This document shows positions 1 to 13,353 of a stretch of DNA of 64,000 nucleotides, piece after piece. The DNA comes from Raffaelea ambrosiae (taxonomy: Eukaryota; Ascomycota; Sordariomycetes; Ophiostomatales; Ophiostomataceae). A program made the position numbers and the translations under genes. Within the stretch, counting starts at the first letter, position 1. Each line of letters opens with the position of its first letter. The notes below the pieces were generated by a model. The model saw nothing but the letters and a program-made list of their open reading frames with translations. It did no database searches and had not been told where the DNA came from. Where the stretch lies: positions 708,725 to 772,724 of the forward strand of contig PCDI01000009.1 in assembly GCA_002778195.1 (NCBI GenBank), given 5' to 3'.

Positions 1-24
1 GGGGGGACAAAAGAAGCAACTCAC

Positions 25-3000
25 CAAAACTTGCGCTGCGTCCATTCCAGGCGCTCAATACCGCGGCGGTACAGCTGTGGGACGGCCAGCGAGACGGCAT
101 CGGACACGTCCTGGTCCAGTACGCCCATAAGAATAACGGGAATCGAAGTAAAGAACAGGTTGAACATGGTAATGTACGTGTAGTCGAAGACGTAGGTCAT
201 GTCGAAGTCGCAGAAGATTTGGAACCAGAAAATGGAAAAGACCCAGATGATGTTCTTGTAGAAGAAGTTGGCAATGGTCTCACCCATGCGGCGGTACGAC
301 CAGCGGCCGTGCACAAGCACCAGGCGCTGCAGGAAGCGGAACTGGCCAATGGCATAATCGGAGGACATGACCGCTTGGCGACCCTCCAGACCAGCAATGC
401 CAACACCCACATCGGCCTCCTGGATCATGGCCACGTCGTTGGCACCATCGCCGACCGAGAGCGTCATGACGTCCAGGCCGTTCTTGACCATGTTGCACAC
501 AGCAGCCTTCTGTGCAGGGCTGACACGACAACACAGCACAGACTTGCACTGCTTGCACAGCAACAGGAACTTCTGCTTCAGGCTCTCGTCCAGCACGAAG
601 CGCAGGGTAAACCCGTCGATAACAATGGCGTGCGTGGGCCCTGGTGCCTCGTGATTGGAGCGGGCGCGCTTCAGATCCTCGTCGTCGCCCTTGAGGCCGA
701 AAATCTGCAGGTGCTGGTCTAGCTCGGCGCCCACCTTGCGTATGTATTCGTCCTCGCTGGTCTTGCTAGACTCGTCTTCATCCAGCTTCACGTGGAGAAG
801 CTCCATGTCGTTGTTCAGCAGGTTGCACGAGAACCCAATGTTGATGGCCGTCTCCACTTTGTCGCCCGTCAGCACCCAAAGCTTGATACCGGCCTCGGCC
901 AGCAGGGCAATGGTGTCGGGCACACCGTCCTGGAGACGGTCCTCAATAGCCGTGCCACCGAGGAGGGTGAGATCCTGCTCGATCAGTTCCGCAGCCTCCT
1001 CCATCTTCTCCTCGCGGTTCTCCAGGGAGGTGGCGGCCTCGTCGTGGATCTTGCGCCAACTGTAGTACTCGTCTTCGGTCAGAATGCGCTGAGCAATGCA
1101 GAGGGTACGCAGACCTTCGCGGGCGAACATCTCGAGATGCTCGGCGGTGGTCTGGCGCAGCTCAGCCTGCTCGCCGCGCTTGAGGCGCGAGTAGATGATG
1201 CTGTCGGCACCCTTGCAGAAGAGAACAATCTGGCCATCTGGCATGCGCACAATGGCACTCATGCGCTTACGGGTCGAATTGAACTCGATGGTTGTCAGCA
1301 CGGGGTAGTGCATCTCCTGGCCCATGACGTTTAGGTGGATGCCCTCGCCGGTAGTGCCAAGCACGGTGAAGCCCATATCGCGGGCCGTCGCCACGAGCGC
1401 AGCCTCATCGGGCGACTGGGCCTTGAAGATAATGCGCGGCGGGTCGCCAGGCTGCTTCTCAGGCAGGACAGTATGGCACAGGGCCAGAGCGAGCATGAAG
1501 CGCTCGTTGGCCTGCTGCTGCTCGGCTCCGTGTCTGCCAGCAAGGTCGTCAACAAAGTCCGGCGCAATGAAGGTAAGCTCGTCGTCGTGCAGGTACGGGT
1601 TTTCGTTGATCTCGCGCAGACCAGCCAGGGCTTTGACCTTGGCGGCGGCAATCTCGGTCCGGGCGCGGGCGGCTTCTTTGACAACATCAATGCCCAAGCG
1701 CTTCTGCATACCGGCCTGGGCTTCGGTGTAGGCCTCGCCGTAGGGCTGGCCGTTGATGGTGGCCTTCTTGAACTCCATGACGTTTTGGGTCAGCGTGCCG
1801 GTCTTGTCGGAGAAAATGTACTCGATCTGACCGACATCATCGGAGATGTTCCATGACTTGGGAATGCAGGACTGCTCGATGTGGTCGTCGTACATCTCGA
1901 CATCGCTGTAGATGAAGATGGCTTGCAGGGTGCGCACGATTTCGAGCGAGATGTACAGAGAGATGGGGACCAAGTTCTGGAACAGAATGACAGCGGCCCA
2001 GAAGGTGACGAACCCGGCCAGGGGAGGCGTTCCGGCCTGCGGACCCCAGTCGAAGTAGGCCAGAGAAGCGTCCGTCTTGGACCACGAGACACCGTTGACG
2101 ATGGCAGCAATTAGGCAGATAAAGAAGAGCACGACGAAGTTGCAGATGACGTTCCAGTTGAGCTCGCGCGCAATGCGGGCGCGCTTGCTAGGCGTCTCGC
2201 CAGCGTTCATCATGATTTTGGTGTCGTGGCCGGTGAACAGAACGACGCCCAGAGCCCACTCGGTGTTGCGCAGCTGGCAGCCGCGGAGAAGAACGTTGTC
2301 GATGGTGATGGGCTCCGACATCTCGCGGGGAGCGCCCGAGGGGTCGTTGGCGATCAGTTGACTCCAGCGGACGGCGCCATTGTATTTGTACAGGTTGGGA
2401 TGGGGGGCCTCACTCTCAACGATGAACTGGGCTCGCTCGCAATCGCGGGCGTGCTTGATGCCACGGCCACAGCGCAGGGCCTGGCGGAACTTGAGATTGG
2501 TCTCGCCGTCCAAATTCTTGGTCTCGATGTAGCAGGCTCCGTCAGGGTCGGAGGTCGACAGGACCGCAATATCGGCGGGAATCTCATCATCGTTGAAGAT
2601 ACGCACGAAATCGCCAACCTGGAGATCCTTCCAGGCACTGCGGTGGAAGCGTGCCCTGTTCTCGGCGGCGAGATCATGGCGAATGACATCGAGGGTGACG
2701 TGGCGCACATCAAATGCCTGTTCCTGTTCCTGGCCTGGGCCGAAAGAGAAAGCCGACGTCGGGCGGGCGGGCATCGGCGTCTTCAGGTTGTTGTTGTCTT
2801 GGCCAGACTCCATCATGGTCTGCATGTCGGGCGGGGGATGTCTCGGCGACGGCGACGGGACGGGAGTCATCTGGATGTCCTCGCGGGCAGACACGAACGA
2901 GGCGCGATCGGAGTACGGAGACATAATGGTAGACTCGCGGCGGGAGCGGCGCGTCTCAATCGAGATGCGCGGGTCGTGGGTCGGGTCGTACATGCCCTCC

Positions 3001-3990
3001 TCCTTGTTCTTGTGCTTTTTGCTCCAGATGCTCTCGATACCATGCCACATGATAGCCAGGCCGCGGGAGAGGGCCTTCTTGAACCTGCGCCACGCGGAGA
3101 CATTATCAACGCGGATGTTCACATTGTCCCACTCACAGAGGCGGTAGACAGGCGAGTTGTTGAGCTGGTTGTCGGAGCGGGTACGTCGAGCATCTTCGAT
3201 GGCGTCACGGATGGCCGTGACAGCAACAATGACAATTAGGGGTGCAGCATTAAGACCGGGATTGAAACCGCCAAAAATAGGAAAGGCCTGTTTGTTTGCC
3301 GTTGTCAGTGGCCGCTTTGGACAGCTTGTCACGCCGTCACACGGCTTCTCGGGAGGTACTCACAATCAGGATAATTACGAAGAGGAAGAAGATATTGGCG
3401 ATGTTCTGGAACTGAAAATACAAGTTCTTGGGGATGAAAGATATTGGGGTGTACTTGGCCGTGCGGATCTTGTTGCGCGAGAAAATCTGGCTGGGAAGGC
3501 CAGTCTTGGGATCCTTCAGGTCGTCGGGCAAAGGAATGTTGAAGTACAGGTTCCGTGGGCCGGGTCCGTCTTCGTCCTCGCTCTCTTCGCCATCGACACC
3601 GGCGCCGTCGTGCTGGTGGAACGACTCGGTGCCGGCCGATGCTCGTTTCTCGGCAGCACCGGTCTTGTTGTGGCGGCCAAGAATGGACATGCGCTTATTG
3701 TTGCTGCTCTTCACAGTCAACTTCCGCGTGGCCCAGCGAGAGCGCTTTGTTTTCGACTTCTTGCGGGCAGGGGCGTCGTTCTTGTCGGCCGAGGCTTCAT
3801 GTTGATGGTGCGGTAGGTCATCGGCGATGTGAACGCCGTGATGGCTGGGGCCGGCATCGTCGCGCTGTTGTTGTTGTCGTGGCTCTGGTTGATAGTCGGA
3901 GCCGTAGGGCTCAGCATCGCCTCGGACAGCCCCGTCCTGATGTCGTGCTGCCATGTCGGTGGCCTCGATGCCTGTGGTTGTTTGGGCCAT
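25..3990 (-). CDS. dnf1: P4-type phospholipid flippase (Dnf1/Dnf2-like), 3' end outside window
   Basis: This is a P4-ATPase that moves phospholipids from the outer to the cytosolic leaflet of the plasma membrane or endosomes. Exon 1 is 3990-3364 and exon 2 is 3287-25. A 76-bp intron (donor GTGAGT, acceptor CAG) joins them in phase 0, giving ...FVIILI|AFPIFGGFNPGLN. Another GTGAGT donor starts at position 24, so the last exon or exons lie off the left edge. The visible part is about 1296 residues of the roughly 1500 usual for Dnf1. Key motifs are DGET near residue 469 (actuator dephosphorylation loop), DKTGTLTQN with the phosphorylated Asp703, and GDGAND at 1155-1160 (hinge, Mg binding). The first 150 residues are a charged, disordered cytosolic tail. 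The sequence QDVSD and the text around it in the C-terminal membrane part fit Dnf1/Dnf2 better than Drs2, Dnf3 or Neo1. Dnf-type flippases normally need a Cdc50-family beta subunit, which is not in this window. Confidence 0.95.
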
Positions 3991-6900
3991 CTCTGCGCGT
4001 ACGCCACCGAGGCGGATCGCGTCGAGTGTGAGCGAAACGGGAATTGGGGGCGGGCAGCTATCCTGACGCGGAGGTCGGGAGCATGTCCTGGAGACGGAAT
4101 GGGGGAGAGGAGGGTGTTCGTGAGAACAGGGACTCTTTCTGCGCGGCCCAATCTGATCCTATTCGCGTCTGTCAATGGTCGCCGGCTGGGTACTCCTGTT
4201 TTTCGTAAACCTGTTTTCGGTCCTTGCTGGCCGCGCCTCCCGGACGGGACGCCGTCTGTCCCTCGTCCAGCGGGCGGGGAGATGCGTCTAGTGAGCGGTT
4301 GACTCCAGGGTGGGAGACGTGTCGAATCGCAGTTGCGACCTGATCAATGGCCGCCGGGCAGGCGAGATGAGAAACGCGATCGGTCAAGGGATGGCTCGAG
4401 TCAATCGGATGGTCCGGATCGCGTCACACGGCGACGGAAGCGAAGGGAAGACAAGATAGGTCGTCGAGAAGAGAAGGAGGGAAGACTAAGAAGATGAAGA
4501 AGAAGAAGAAGTAGAGAAAAGGATGCGTCGGCGTGTCGAGGAGGTTGTCGAGAGCGTCGAGGGAGCGAATGACAAGGAAAAGAAGAAAACGAGGCAGGCG
4601 GCCGTTGGTGAAGCCCTGCTCTTGCTTCTTGTTTGCCGATGCAAATGAGGCAGCGATGGGATTTAGATGGCGTGAAGGACAAAGAGATCGGTCCTGTTTC
4701 GTGTCCGCCGCAGAAAGATGTGAGTAAGGGAAGGAAAGGGGGCGTGGGAGAGAGAATGAGAAGAAGGCCTAAGCAAAGACGGACCAGACACGAAAGGGAG
4801 CCGGCATGCAAAAGGAGAAGAAAAAAAGCGTCAAGGGAGAGAGAGAAGGGAGGGAAGTCGCCGACGGCTACGGCGTCGAGCCGGTGGGGTTGGGGGATGG
4901 CGAGAGAATCAGGGCGCGCGAAGCGTGAGCGCGAGGGAGGAAGAGAAAAAGAGCGAAGAGAGACGCAAAGAAAGGATAATCGTAGATACACGAAAGGATG
5001 CGAGCAAAAAAAAAAAAGGCCCAAAAAATGTGTCGTACAAAATAGAACCCCCAAAAAATAATAATAAGCAGGCAAACTATGGTGAGGACAGCCAAGGAAG
5101 GAGAGGACAGCACAATGGGAAGGAGCGAGGAAGGAGGCGGGAATAGCAGTTTCGAGACTAATTTGCTAATATCGGATGGCCCGGGGCGGCAGAAGCATAC
5201 CCAAAAGGCGAGTGGGAGCGAGGAAGGAGCAAGACGCCAGAAAAACCCGGAGTTGGCGGCACGCGCAGGGAAGGCACAACCGTTGCAGTGGCATGTACTA
5301 CGAAGTACCAGCAGAGACGCCGGACGGCGGCGGTGGAGTGCGGCTGGTGGGACTTGGGGGCTGCTAGAGGGCTGCTCACAGGGCAAAGCCACTAGTGGGG
5401 TACGCGCAGGATACATGCATTGGTAAGCACCCACAGCCTGCGCAAGGCGGTTGGGCAGGGAGCGTGTCAACACAGCCTCGCTGACACAGACAGCGCAGAG
5501 GTGAGCACAGTGAGAGGGTGAGACGACGACGGCGAGGAAGGAGCGATGGAGACATCAGGGGGCGCCTGGCTTGGGGCAAGAGCTGAAGGGGCCCAAGCCG
5601 TTTGCTGCCCGCAAAGGAATCACAGGGGGGAAGGGGGGGGGGGGTCTTCAGGGCATCCCCAGGCTGGTTGGTGAGCACTTGTGCCTACTCGTCATCAAGC
5701 TCCTCCAGTGAGATTGTCTCCACGACATTTTGTACGCCGTGTTTTCTCTGGGTCCTTTCTGGGCCAAACCGGGCCAAAATGGGCCAGTGGGACGGCCTGT
5801 GACGCCCATGATACCTAACCTCCGCGCTAGGAGAGGTCGTGTCGCAGTGATCGCTGGCCTCTATTTGGTAAGGAGGGTCCACCCCGGTCGCTGAATAGGG
5901 GGGCGTCGACGCAGCACACAGGAGACGAGGACGCACAGGGGACACACAGCAGAGACAGTATTCCACTGCATCTCGGACTTTAATTGCGTCTTGAGTCCGT
6001 GGCCATCCAGCGCGCTAGAATGGCGCAGAGAAGCAGCCAAACAACCCTTGCCAGACCAAGCCCGAAAAAGAAAAGAAAAAAAAAAAGAGAAGGGGAAAAA
6101 AAAACCGTGTCCTCCAGTCGCGCGCGCACGCGGGACTCGTTCACTGCTTTCGCCGAGCCCTTTAACCACATGCCTTTGTCACCTCTGCGCCGCTGCTACG
6201 CTCATTTTCCTGTCTTTATGCTTTAATCAGCATCCCTCGCCGAAGATTTGGCACCGACGTCACACCCGGTCTCGGGGTAGAGGCTTTTTCCAGAGCCCGG
6301 GCTGGCGGGCTCGTAGACCAACCAACACCCAGTTGATGTTTTGGCTTTCTGGTTGCAGGCCGTAATACAGTGCATCTTACGAAAATAGCATACAATCGTA
6401 TTATCACTCCCTTTTGGTTGTGTCGCCAATGCGGATATGGAGCCTAATTGCCTGTGCTATGTCATCCAGGTCAGGAGGCAAGGGCCACAAAAGGGGGGCA
6501 TATCTTGTCTGTTTCTGCCATTCTTTTTTTTCTTCCTTTTTTCTCTTGCTTTTCTGGGGCCCGCGGACCTACTAACTACTATGTATGTGCCACAGCGCGA
6601 GAAATTGGAACGTGCGTCGCGTCCAGGTTGTTTCAGGGCGGCGTTGTATTTTGTGCACATCCCACTCCCCCTTATTAACCACAGTGCATCTTGCAATGTC
6701 GCCGGGACGAGAGCAGCTCGGGACCAAATCTGCCCGCAGCCAGCCCGCACCTAGAGTAAGATACAGTCTGCATCGTACTATGTAGTTGTTGTTTTTTATC
6801 TTACGGCGACTTTTGTGGTAAGATAATACCACTCGTAGAGATGAATTGTTTTCTGCCCGAACACACTTTGATGCCTGGTATTGGCACCGTCCCAAAAATC

Positions 6901-9900
6901 TTGGCAGTGGACTCTCGGCCTGCTGCTTAAACCCGGCGACGACGCTCCTTCCCTTTTCTTTCTGCCCCATTTTCTCCCCCCTTACGAGGGATTAACTATG
7001 TACGGAGCTCGATTACGAGTGTTCCAACTTTGTAATGACTTACGGGGGCTCTACTAACTAGACGTGCTCGTAATGCGCGGCCCGTCTCCGCCATTCAATT
7101 TCCGCAGCCCCTCTTCCGAATGGCTTCAGTGCCACCGTTTTTTTTACTCGCCTCCAGTCCCTCTTGCCTGCTACTACTATCCCGAACCGTCTTGGGCAGT
7201 CCGAAAACCCGTCCCCGTCGGCCGACAGCTTGGATCCGACTCAGGCGGTGATGTTGGAAGATCGGTATGCATAGCAGTATGCGACTGCCGCCCGTGTATG
7301 CAGCCAAGCCTGCCAGGTTGCTTGTCTTGCATGCTCATTACATCAATCAGCCAAGACCTGGCGTTTTCGTCCTGGCGCCTCACGTGCAGCCAGCCAGCCA
7401 GTGGACAAATTAGAAGCACCTCCGCTCAGGCGATATTATGCTTTCTCTTTTTCGGTCTACATAGTCGTGACTACTCGACGCTGGTGACATCGAATGCGTC
7501 CGCGGCAGGATGCAGCCACCCTTATCACCAGCATACACCCCAGCCTCATTGAGATAGAAAAGCCGAAGAGGGGAAGATAAAGGGATCCAGCAAAGAAGAA
7601 TTCCGCCAACGATCTGGAGGCTAGCTATTGGGGCACTAGAAGCACCGCATCCAATAGGAACCTGTGGACCAGCTTAGGCGTCGACAGGCCGGTGTCTGCC
7701 AAATTCCCACTGCAGGGCAAGGTTGAGGATCAGCCGCTGCTCCGGCTGCTGAAAGCGATCCTAAATACAGCCGTCACTCGTATGGCGGCGGTAGTGTGGG
7801 AATAGACGGTTGAAGTAGGATGTCGTAGTGGTTGTTATAGTTGCAAAAGTGGTATCATGGAACCCAGAACCAACAACCCGAATACGCATTCCCCCGCCAT
7901 CGTCAACTGTCCCGACTCCGATACCGCAGGCGTTGCAAGCCCCAGGGCTTGATCCATTCATCGATTCCTTGCCTGAGATGGCATCCAGTTTCTCTGGATG
8001 GATGCTGAATGCTGAGTACTGAGTGCTGAGTGCTGAGTACTGAGTGCTGAGTGCTGAGTACTGAGTGCTGAGTGCCGGGTGCTGGGTGCAGGGTGTTGGG
8101 TGCAGAGACACGCCACAGCCTCCACCATGGCCAACCTGTGCTTATCTTCCATGGCTTGTTTGCCTCTGTGCTTTGTGCTCATATGTTCGACAGTTATGTA
8201 TTGGTCTTTGTTCACCTCCAAACGTCATTCGTCAGATATGATCTGATGTGAGATATATTTCTTAGCCAACTTCTATTGCTCGACTCAATAGATCTGCCTT
8301 ACAATGTAGTACCTAGTAGACTTGGCATTGTTTCTCCAAAAGGCAACAACTAATCACGAGTACCAATCGCATGTGTCTGTTCGTTCTTTTGCCGATGCTG
8401 ACTGGCTGGATCTGAGCTCTAAGGAACCTGGTTTGCCCGAGATTCAGATTCATGCGGACCGTGCATCCTCAGCCTATCAATTTGCTGCTCAAAGCTTTTT
8501 TCCGTCTAATCCATTCGACTGTTTTTTCATCCTCCCCTTCTTTCGGGTTGTGCTTTACTTCTGTTTCTGATCCCATATGATCGCCCGCTCCGGTGTTCCA
8601 GTTCTTCGGTTAACAGTCATACCTCTTGCTCTCTGAACGAACATGCCCCATAGTATATGTAACAGACATATGCATATTGACATAAAGTATGGTGATCGGC
8701 CTCGGCCCAGACCCGGCAACCAAAAGACAGGACACACTACTGCTTGACCAATGCGCATATCTGACAGGACAGGAAATACGCTCGGGAAATCATAGTATCG
8801 AGGCGCTGCACATTACTAGGATGTCTATATCCAGAAAGTGCAGTTTCACGCAAGTTTGCTCTTTGACTTCAGAGCTCCCGTGCCGGCTTTGTTGCTTTGT
8901 TACCTGCTTTGTTCCACCCGAGACGAGCTCAACACTAAAACTCTTTGTTGCCTCTCAGAAACCCCAATGACCAGGACGGAACTCCTATGCTGTTTCGGCA
9001 AGTCGCATGTCGGTCACGTCGACCTTTCTGTATTTGCTCTGTGAGCCGAATAGTTGCTGAATGTCGAGATAAGCTTTATGCAAATGAAACCAAAGCATGG
9101 CACAAAAAAGAAATCCATGTGCATGGACTAGGAACTAGCCGGAATCACACAAGGCTCTGTGACGGACACACCGGGCAGTCTACGAGTACTGTACGGTCAC
9201 ACGAGTTGTTGTCCATGTCACCTCTATTTGGTACAATGCTCTACATGTGTTTCCTATAATATACACTTCTGGATTTCTTTATCATAATTTGTCCAGGAAC
9301 CATTATATGGTGAAAACCTATAGAGCGCTTGAGTTCTCCATATGGCGGATATGCTTGGACTGTAAGTAATTTTGTAACACTGGTACACCAATTTATTACG
9401 TTATGTTTCGTGCCTCTTGATGCGCACTCTCAGAGTAATTGATGGGCGTGATGCAGGGAAGACTGACACCATGAAAGTTCAAAACTTAACAGTCATTCCA
9501 TGGCATCGAGCAAATATAATATACGTCCACCGCCCAAGAAAACAAGACAGACACTCCAGGTGTCATCGGTGTGTCCAGTATTCGATGGTGATGATGCTCT
9601 CGGTTCTAAGGGGCCGTTCTTGGTGGCTTGTTACACATGCTCTTGCATTGCCAGATCAAAGGAAGCAGTAAGAGTCGCAGCCACCCTGTCAACAGGTGAG
9701 CTGGGAGTCAGCCTGCTTCCTACGGAAAAACACAATGATTTGTTGACTGCCGTGGACCCGGCCTTCGATTCCCACGGACCAAATTTCTGTTGGACGCGGA
9801 AGTGAGTAACAAGCACACCACGGTGTTCTGTCACTGCAGTGACATGAGCAACAACGGTCATACACAACTGTCGGCAAGAAACTGTATCATCATAAAAAGC

Positions 9901-10830
9901 AAGAACGTGACAGAACGTTGTTACTCTGAGAACAAAAGTGTTTGCATCAAAATTTACACCGCGTGTGTGACACAAGTAGCGGGGCGCTGTACAGCATCCC
10001 ATATGAATTGGTGACATGTTTCCCAGTTGTCCAATAGCTGGGAAAGAACATCTATATAGATGGGAAGGAATGCGGTCATATTAAATGTAATTAAGAGCAA
10101 ACAAGTATGGATTCGCTGGAGTAGATGTGTGACAAGTAGAATCACAGCACAGAGAACACTGATCTTGTCAAGGCATTTGATACGGCACAAAGATACCACT
10201 ATTCGTCCCAGTTTAATCACATATTCGAACAATTAAAGGAGACGTATGAAATACAAACCAAATTGCGACTGTACGAGTAGATGTTGATGGGCTCGTAAAG
10301 ACGACGTGTGAAGGTGCTCAGTTTTCTGGAACACATGGGTTGTATTATTCTGCTTCCCCACTGTAGTAATACGGGCCCTTCCTTCATTGGGCGCCCCCTC
10401 CACACAAAATTTACGCGCAACGCTCTGGGCGACGCGCCCCCCCCAAAAGTGCCCCGCTAAAAAGTGACACGGCTGAAGATCGCGACTTTGCAACGACATC
10501 CAGCGTGGTTTGCCTGAATGCCTGCCTGCCTACACTTCCAAGCCTGTTCCGCTGCACGTCAGACTGTACACCCTGCCTATGCGAACAGACCAACAGACAC
10601 AGACCACCATGCTCAGCTCTATAGTTGCTGTTGTTGTCTAGCCAGCTCTCCTCATCTATATATCGCACCATCCAACCATCTCGTTGTGCATTTTCTGGGC
10701 TTGCTGCCTTGACGACGTGAAGACGGCCTCGACGAAAGGGCCAGCTGCCGGTCGTGCCGTTTGACAACTCCCGGGGATCTATATCTTCACCGTCTTCTCG
10801 CCCTATTCTTCTCTGCCGCGCACGCCCACC
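3991..10830. other. 6.8 kb intergenic region between divergent genes, no gene recognised
   Basis: The first 1 kb (about 4000-5080) is pyrimidine-rich on the minus strand and is probably promoter and leader of the flippase. From about 6400 to 10500 the DNA is AT-richer, with a 7-bp minisatellite at 8003-8106 and scattered octamers (TACGAGTA at 9181 and 10272; TATCTTAC or its complement at 6756, 6797 and 6818). Open frames here are under 225 codons, low in complexity, and show no domain. No tRNA or transposon ends were seen. Confidence 0.6.
8003..8106. repeat. 7-bp minisatellite (TGCTGAG/TACTGAG)
   Basis: About 14 tandem 7-bp units, mainly TGCTGAG with regular TACTGAG variants. They form a 21-bp higher-order unit that repeats about three times, then decay into GGGTGCTGGGTGCAG-like variants at the right end. 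It lies in gene-free DNA. Confidence 0.9.
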
Positions 10831-13353
10831 ATGGCAAGAAACGGCAGCATCCTCAGCTACTGGACCAAAGCAGACGTCGAGCTGCCCGATCTGCCCGAGC
10901 CGCCCAAGCAGCGACGACACTCGCGGTCCAGCCAGCGCGACCTCTCGCCATCACCTCCAAAGACGCGCGTGCCCTCCTCCTCGACGCTCTCCCGCAACTC
11001 CAAAACCTCTCCCGAATCCCCTCCCGGATCGCCCGGCTTCCCCGACTCGCTCGACTCCTTCCCACCGTCGCCCTCGTTCGCCAGAAAAGCATCCAGCTCC
11101 CAGAACGCCACGACTGCCACAGCCGTGCACCAGGACCGCACTTTTATACGCGATTCAGACGAGGACGACTTTGGCGAGGACGACGACGACTTCGACGACA
11201 GCGGCTATGGTGATCCTGTGCCCTTCCAGCCGCCATTGCTCAACGCGTCCACGACATCGTCTTCGTTCACGTCGACGCTGACATCACTCCCATCATCGAC
11301 CATTGTCGTCTCCATAAGTCCTCTGCGGAGCATGCCACGGGGAGGGAGAGCAGGTGGTTGTGGCCCACCCGAGCCGGCACTGCTCTCGTCATCTGACGGC
11401 TCGTCTACACCGCCGACCAAACGGCGCGCCAACACGCTCCTCTCGTCGCCGCTGGCTCTGCGGCGGGCAAAGCAACCGCGGGTCTCCAAGCAGGTCGATC
11501 CGCCCAAGCACAAGTTCGACATGGAGGCGCTGTTGCGGCATGCCGAGCAGGACGACGCCACCGAAGCTGCAGCCCGACGCGTCTCGGCAGCCTTTGCCCC
11601 GCGCGCCAAAGAGCAGCAGCAAGGTCAATCAAGAGAACAGGAGCCGCTCGGGCGCGATCCAACTCAAACCCCCCTTGCCGGCGAATCCATGGCCACGAAA
11701 CCACGAGGCTTGCTAAGCGCCACCGGTCTGCCGCTGCTGGACAGCCTCATGAGCGACGGCGACGGTGACGGCGATGACGACGATGACGTGGAGGGCAGGG
11801 AGAACAAGAAAAAGAAGAAGAGCGATGCTTGCGAAGACAAGTTTGCCTCGTTCAACAAGGAGCGCCTCCGCAGAGCGTTTGACCGTACCGAGGTCAACGC
11901 CGTGTCGGAGCAGTGGTACTTTTTCAAAGAGCACCATGTGGCGTCCCCAGCCGCCAAGCGACGGCGCCCGTTCCCATACAGGGCGGCCACCGGCCGCTGG
12001 GACTTTCTCCAGGACGAGGACGAGACCATGCGCCGGGACTACTTTGCCAGCGGCATCGTGCGGCTGGCCATACGAGCAGCAGCTTCCCATGCGGCCTCGG
12101 GAGCAGTCACCACGCGCAGCGCGCACCTCCCCGACGAGCTGTTCCTGTGGATTCTGGACGAGGTGTGCAATGTGACGGGCGGCTATTGTGATAGCAGCAG
12201 CAGCAGCAGCAGTGCTGACGAGGCGCTGCGGGACGAGTACACGGCTATTCTGGGCTGCTGCCCGGAGCAGGTGCGGCGGTTTGTCGATGCGGAGCGGCTG
12301 CTGCTGCTCTTTCAGAAGCTGGGCCCGCGGTGGGAGAGTATCGATCTGTCGTCACCGCGTCCACAATCGCCTTCGTCATCGCCGCCATCGTCGTCGTCGT
12401 CGCCCGGCCTCCTCGAGTTGGTGCCGGCCATCAGCCAGCCCTACCCGGGGCGCAACTGGACACCGCTGCGGGCACTCCTGGGTCTGTTGGCTGTTCTGGC
12501 CGGCGCTCTCACTCTGGAGACGATTGTCTGTGCGACCAAGGTGCTGTTGCGGCTGGGCATCGACAAGGTGGTGGAGGAGCACTTGGACCTGCTGGAGGCG
12601 TACCAGGAGGCCATGCGGAAGCTGGTCGGCCACGTGCCAGCGAGCGACTGGGATGATTTTGTAAGGCTGCCCCTTCTTTCCCCTGCCAGTAGCCTTGTAA
12701 GACCTTTGTGAACCTCTTCCTATACTAACATCTTCTAGTGCTACGAGACCGGCCTGTTCATTTACAACAGCATCCGCAAACCTTGCCTCCAGTGGCAGGT
12801 CCTAGCATGTCTGCCCGCCGACACAGCCGCCTGCCACGAGCTGCGTCGGCGTCTGGCCGGCGTGTTTTTGTACCACGACCCGGCGCGCTCTCGGCAGGAA
12901 CCCCGGCGGCACGTCCGCCAGAACCTGGCGCGGCTCGCCAACCGGGACGACTTTGTGTTGACGGCCGACACGGATTACGTGGACCTGGCCGCATTGGTGG
13001 ATATGCTCGATGTGTATGTGGATGGAGGAGACCCAGGGGCGTCCGCTCATCTGAAGCCAGGGACCTTCGACTCGGACATTGACGAGCTGGCCCGACGGGT
13101 CAAGACACTCGGTCAGGGCATTGAGGCCACCGGTGGTGGCCACGTGTCGCGTCTAGACAGCAAGACGGCCCTAGACCGGCTGCAGATCCGGCTGACGCAC
13201 GCGGTGCGGACGAAGCGGCCCGGCAAGAAGAGCATCTTTGACCGGGTGGGCGGCAGCGGTCTGCAGGACGAGGACGATGATTTGACCAAGCCCAAGCAGC
13301 GGGACATAAGGAGTTTCTTCTTGCAGAAACTGGCCAAGCGGAATGGAAAATGA
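10831..13353 (+). CDS. PIP-box nuclear protein, candidate Nse6/SLF2-like (CANIN domain)
   Basis: Two exons, 10831-12660 and 12739-13353, are joined in phase 0 across a 78-bp intron with a TACTAAC branch site, giving 814 residues. The start sits in a strong context (CCACCATGG). The N-terminal 240 residues are disordered and rich in Ser, Pro and acidic residues. A conserved-looking block begins near FDMEALLRHAEQDDATEAA, and an alpha-helical region follows from about residue 340. The C terminus has a perfect PCNA-interacting box, QRDIRSFF (residues 797-804). Residues 4-11 (NGSILSYW) form a degenerate PIP-like motif. My reading that the helical core is the fungal CANIN domain, which binds Nse5 and helps load the Smc5/6 complex at damaged DNA, comes from remembered pattern only and is tentative. 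What the sequence shows directly is a nuclear, probably PCNA-linked DNA repair or replication protein. Confidence 0.6.

Noticed and set aside
2226..3239. 337-codon plus-strand frame opposite the flippase
   Set aside because: Antisense shadow of the flippase coding sequence with no domain.
4401..5075. 224-codon minus-strand frame upstream of the flippase
   Set aside because: Ser/Leu/Phe-rich translation of a pyrimidine-rich leader. It overlaps another similar frame and has no domain.
8322..8570. Frame with an ADADW-like string reminiscent of copia RNase H
   Set aside because: Only one short string matches. The neighbouring conserved RNase H and reverse transcriptase motifs are absent, so there is no support for a retroelement.
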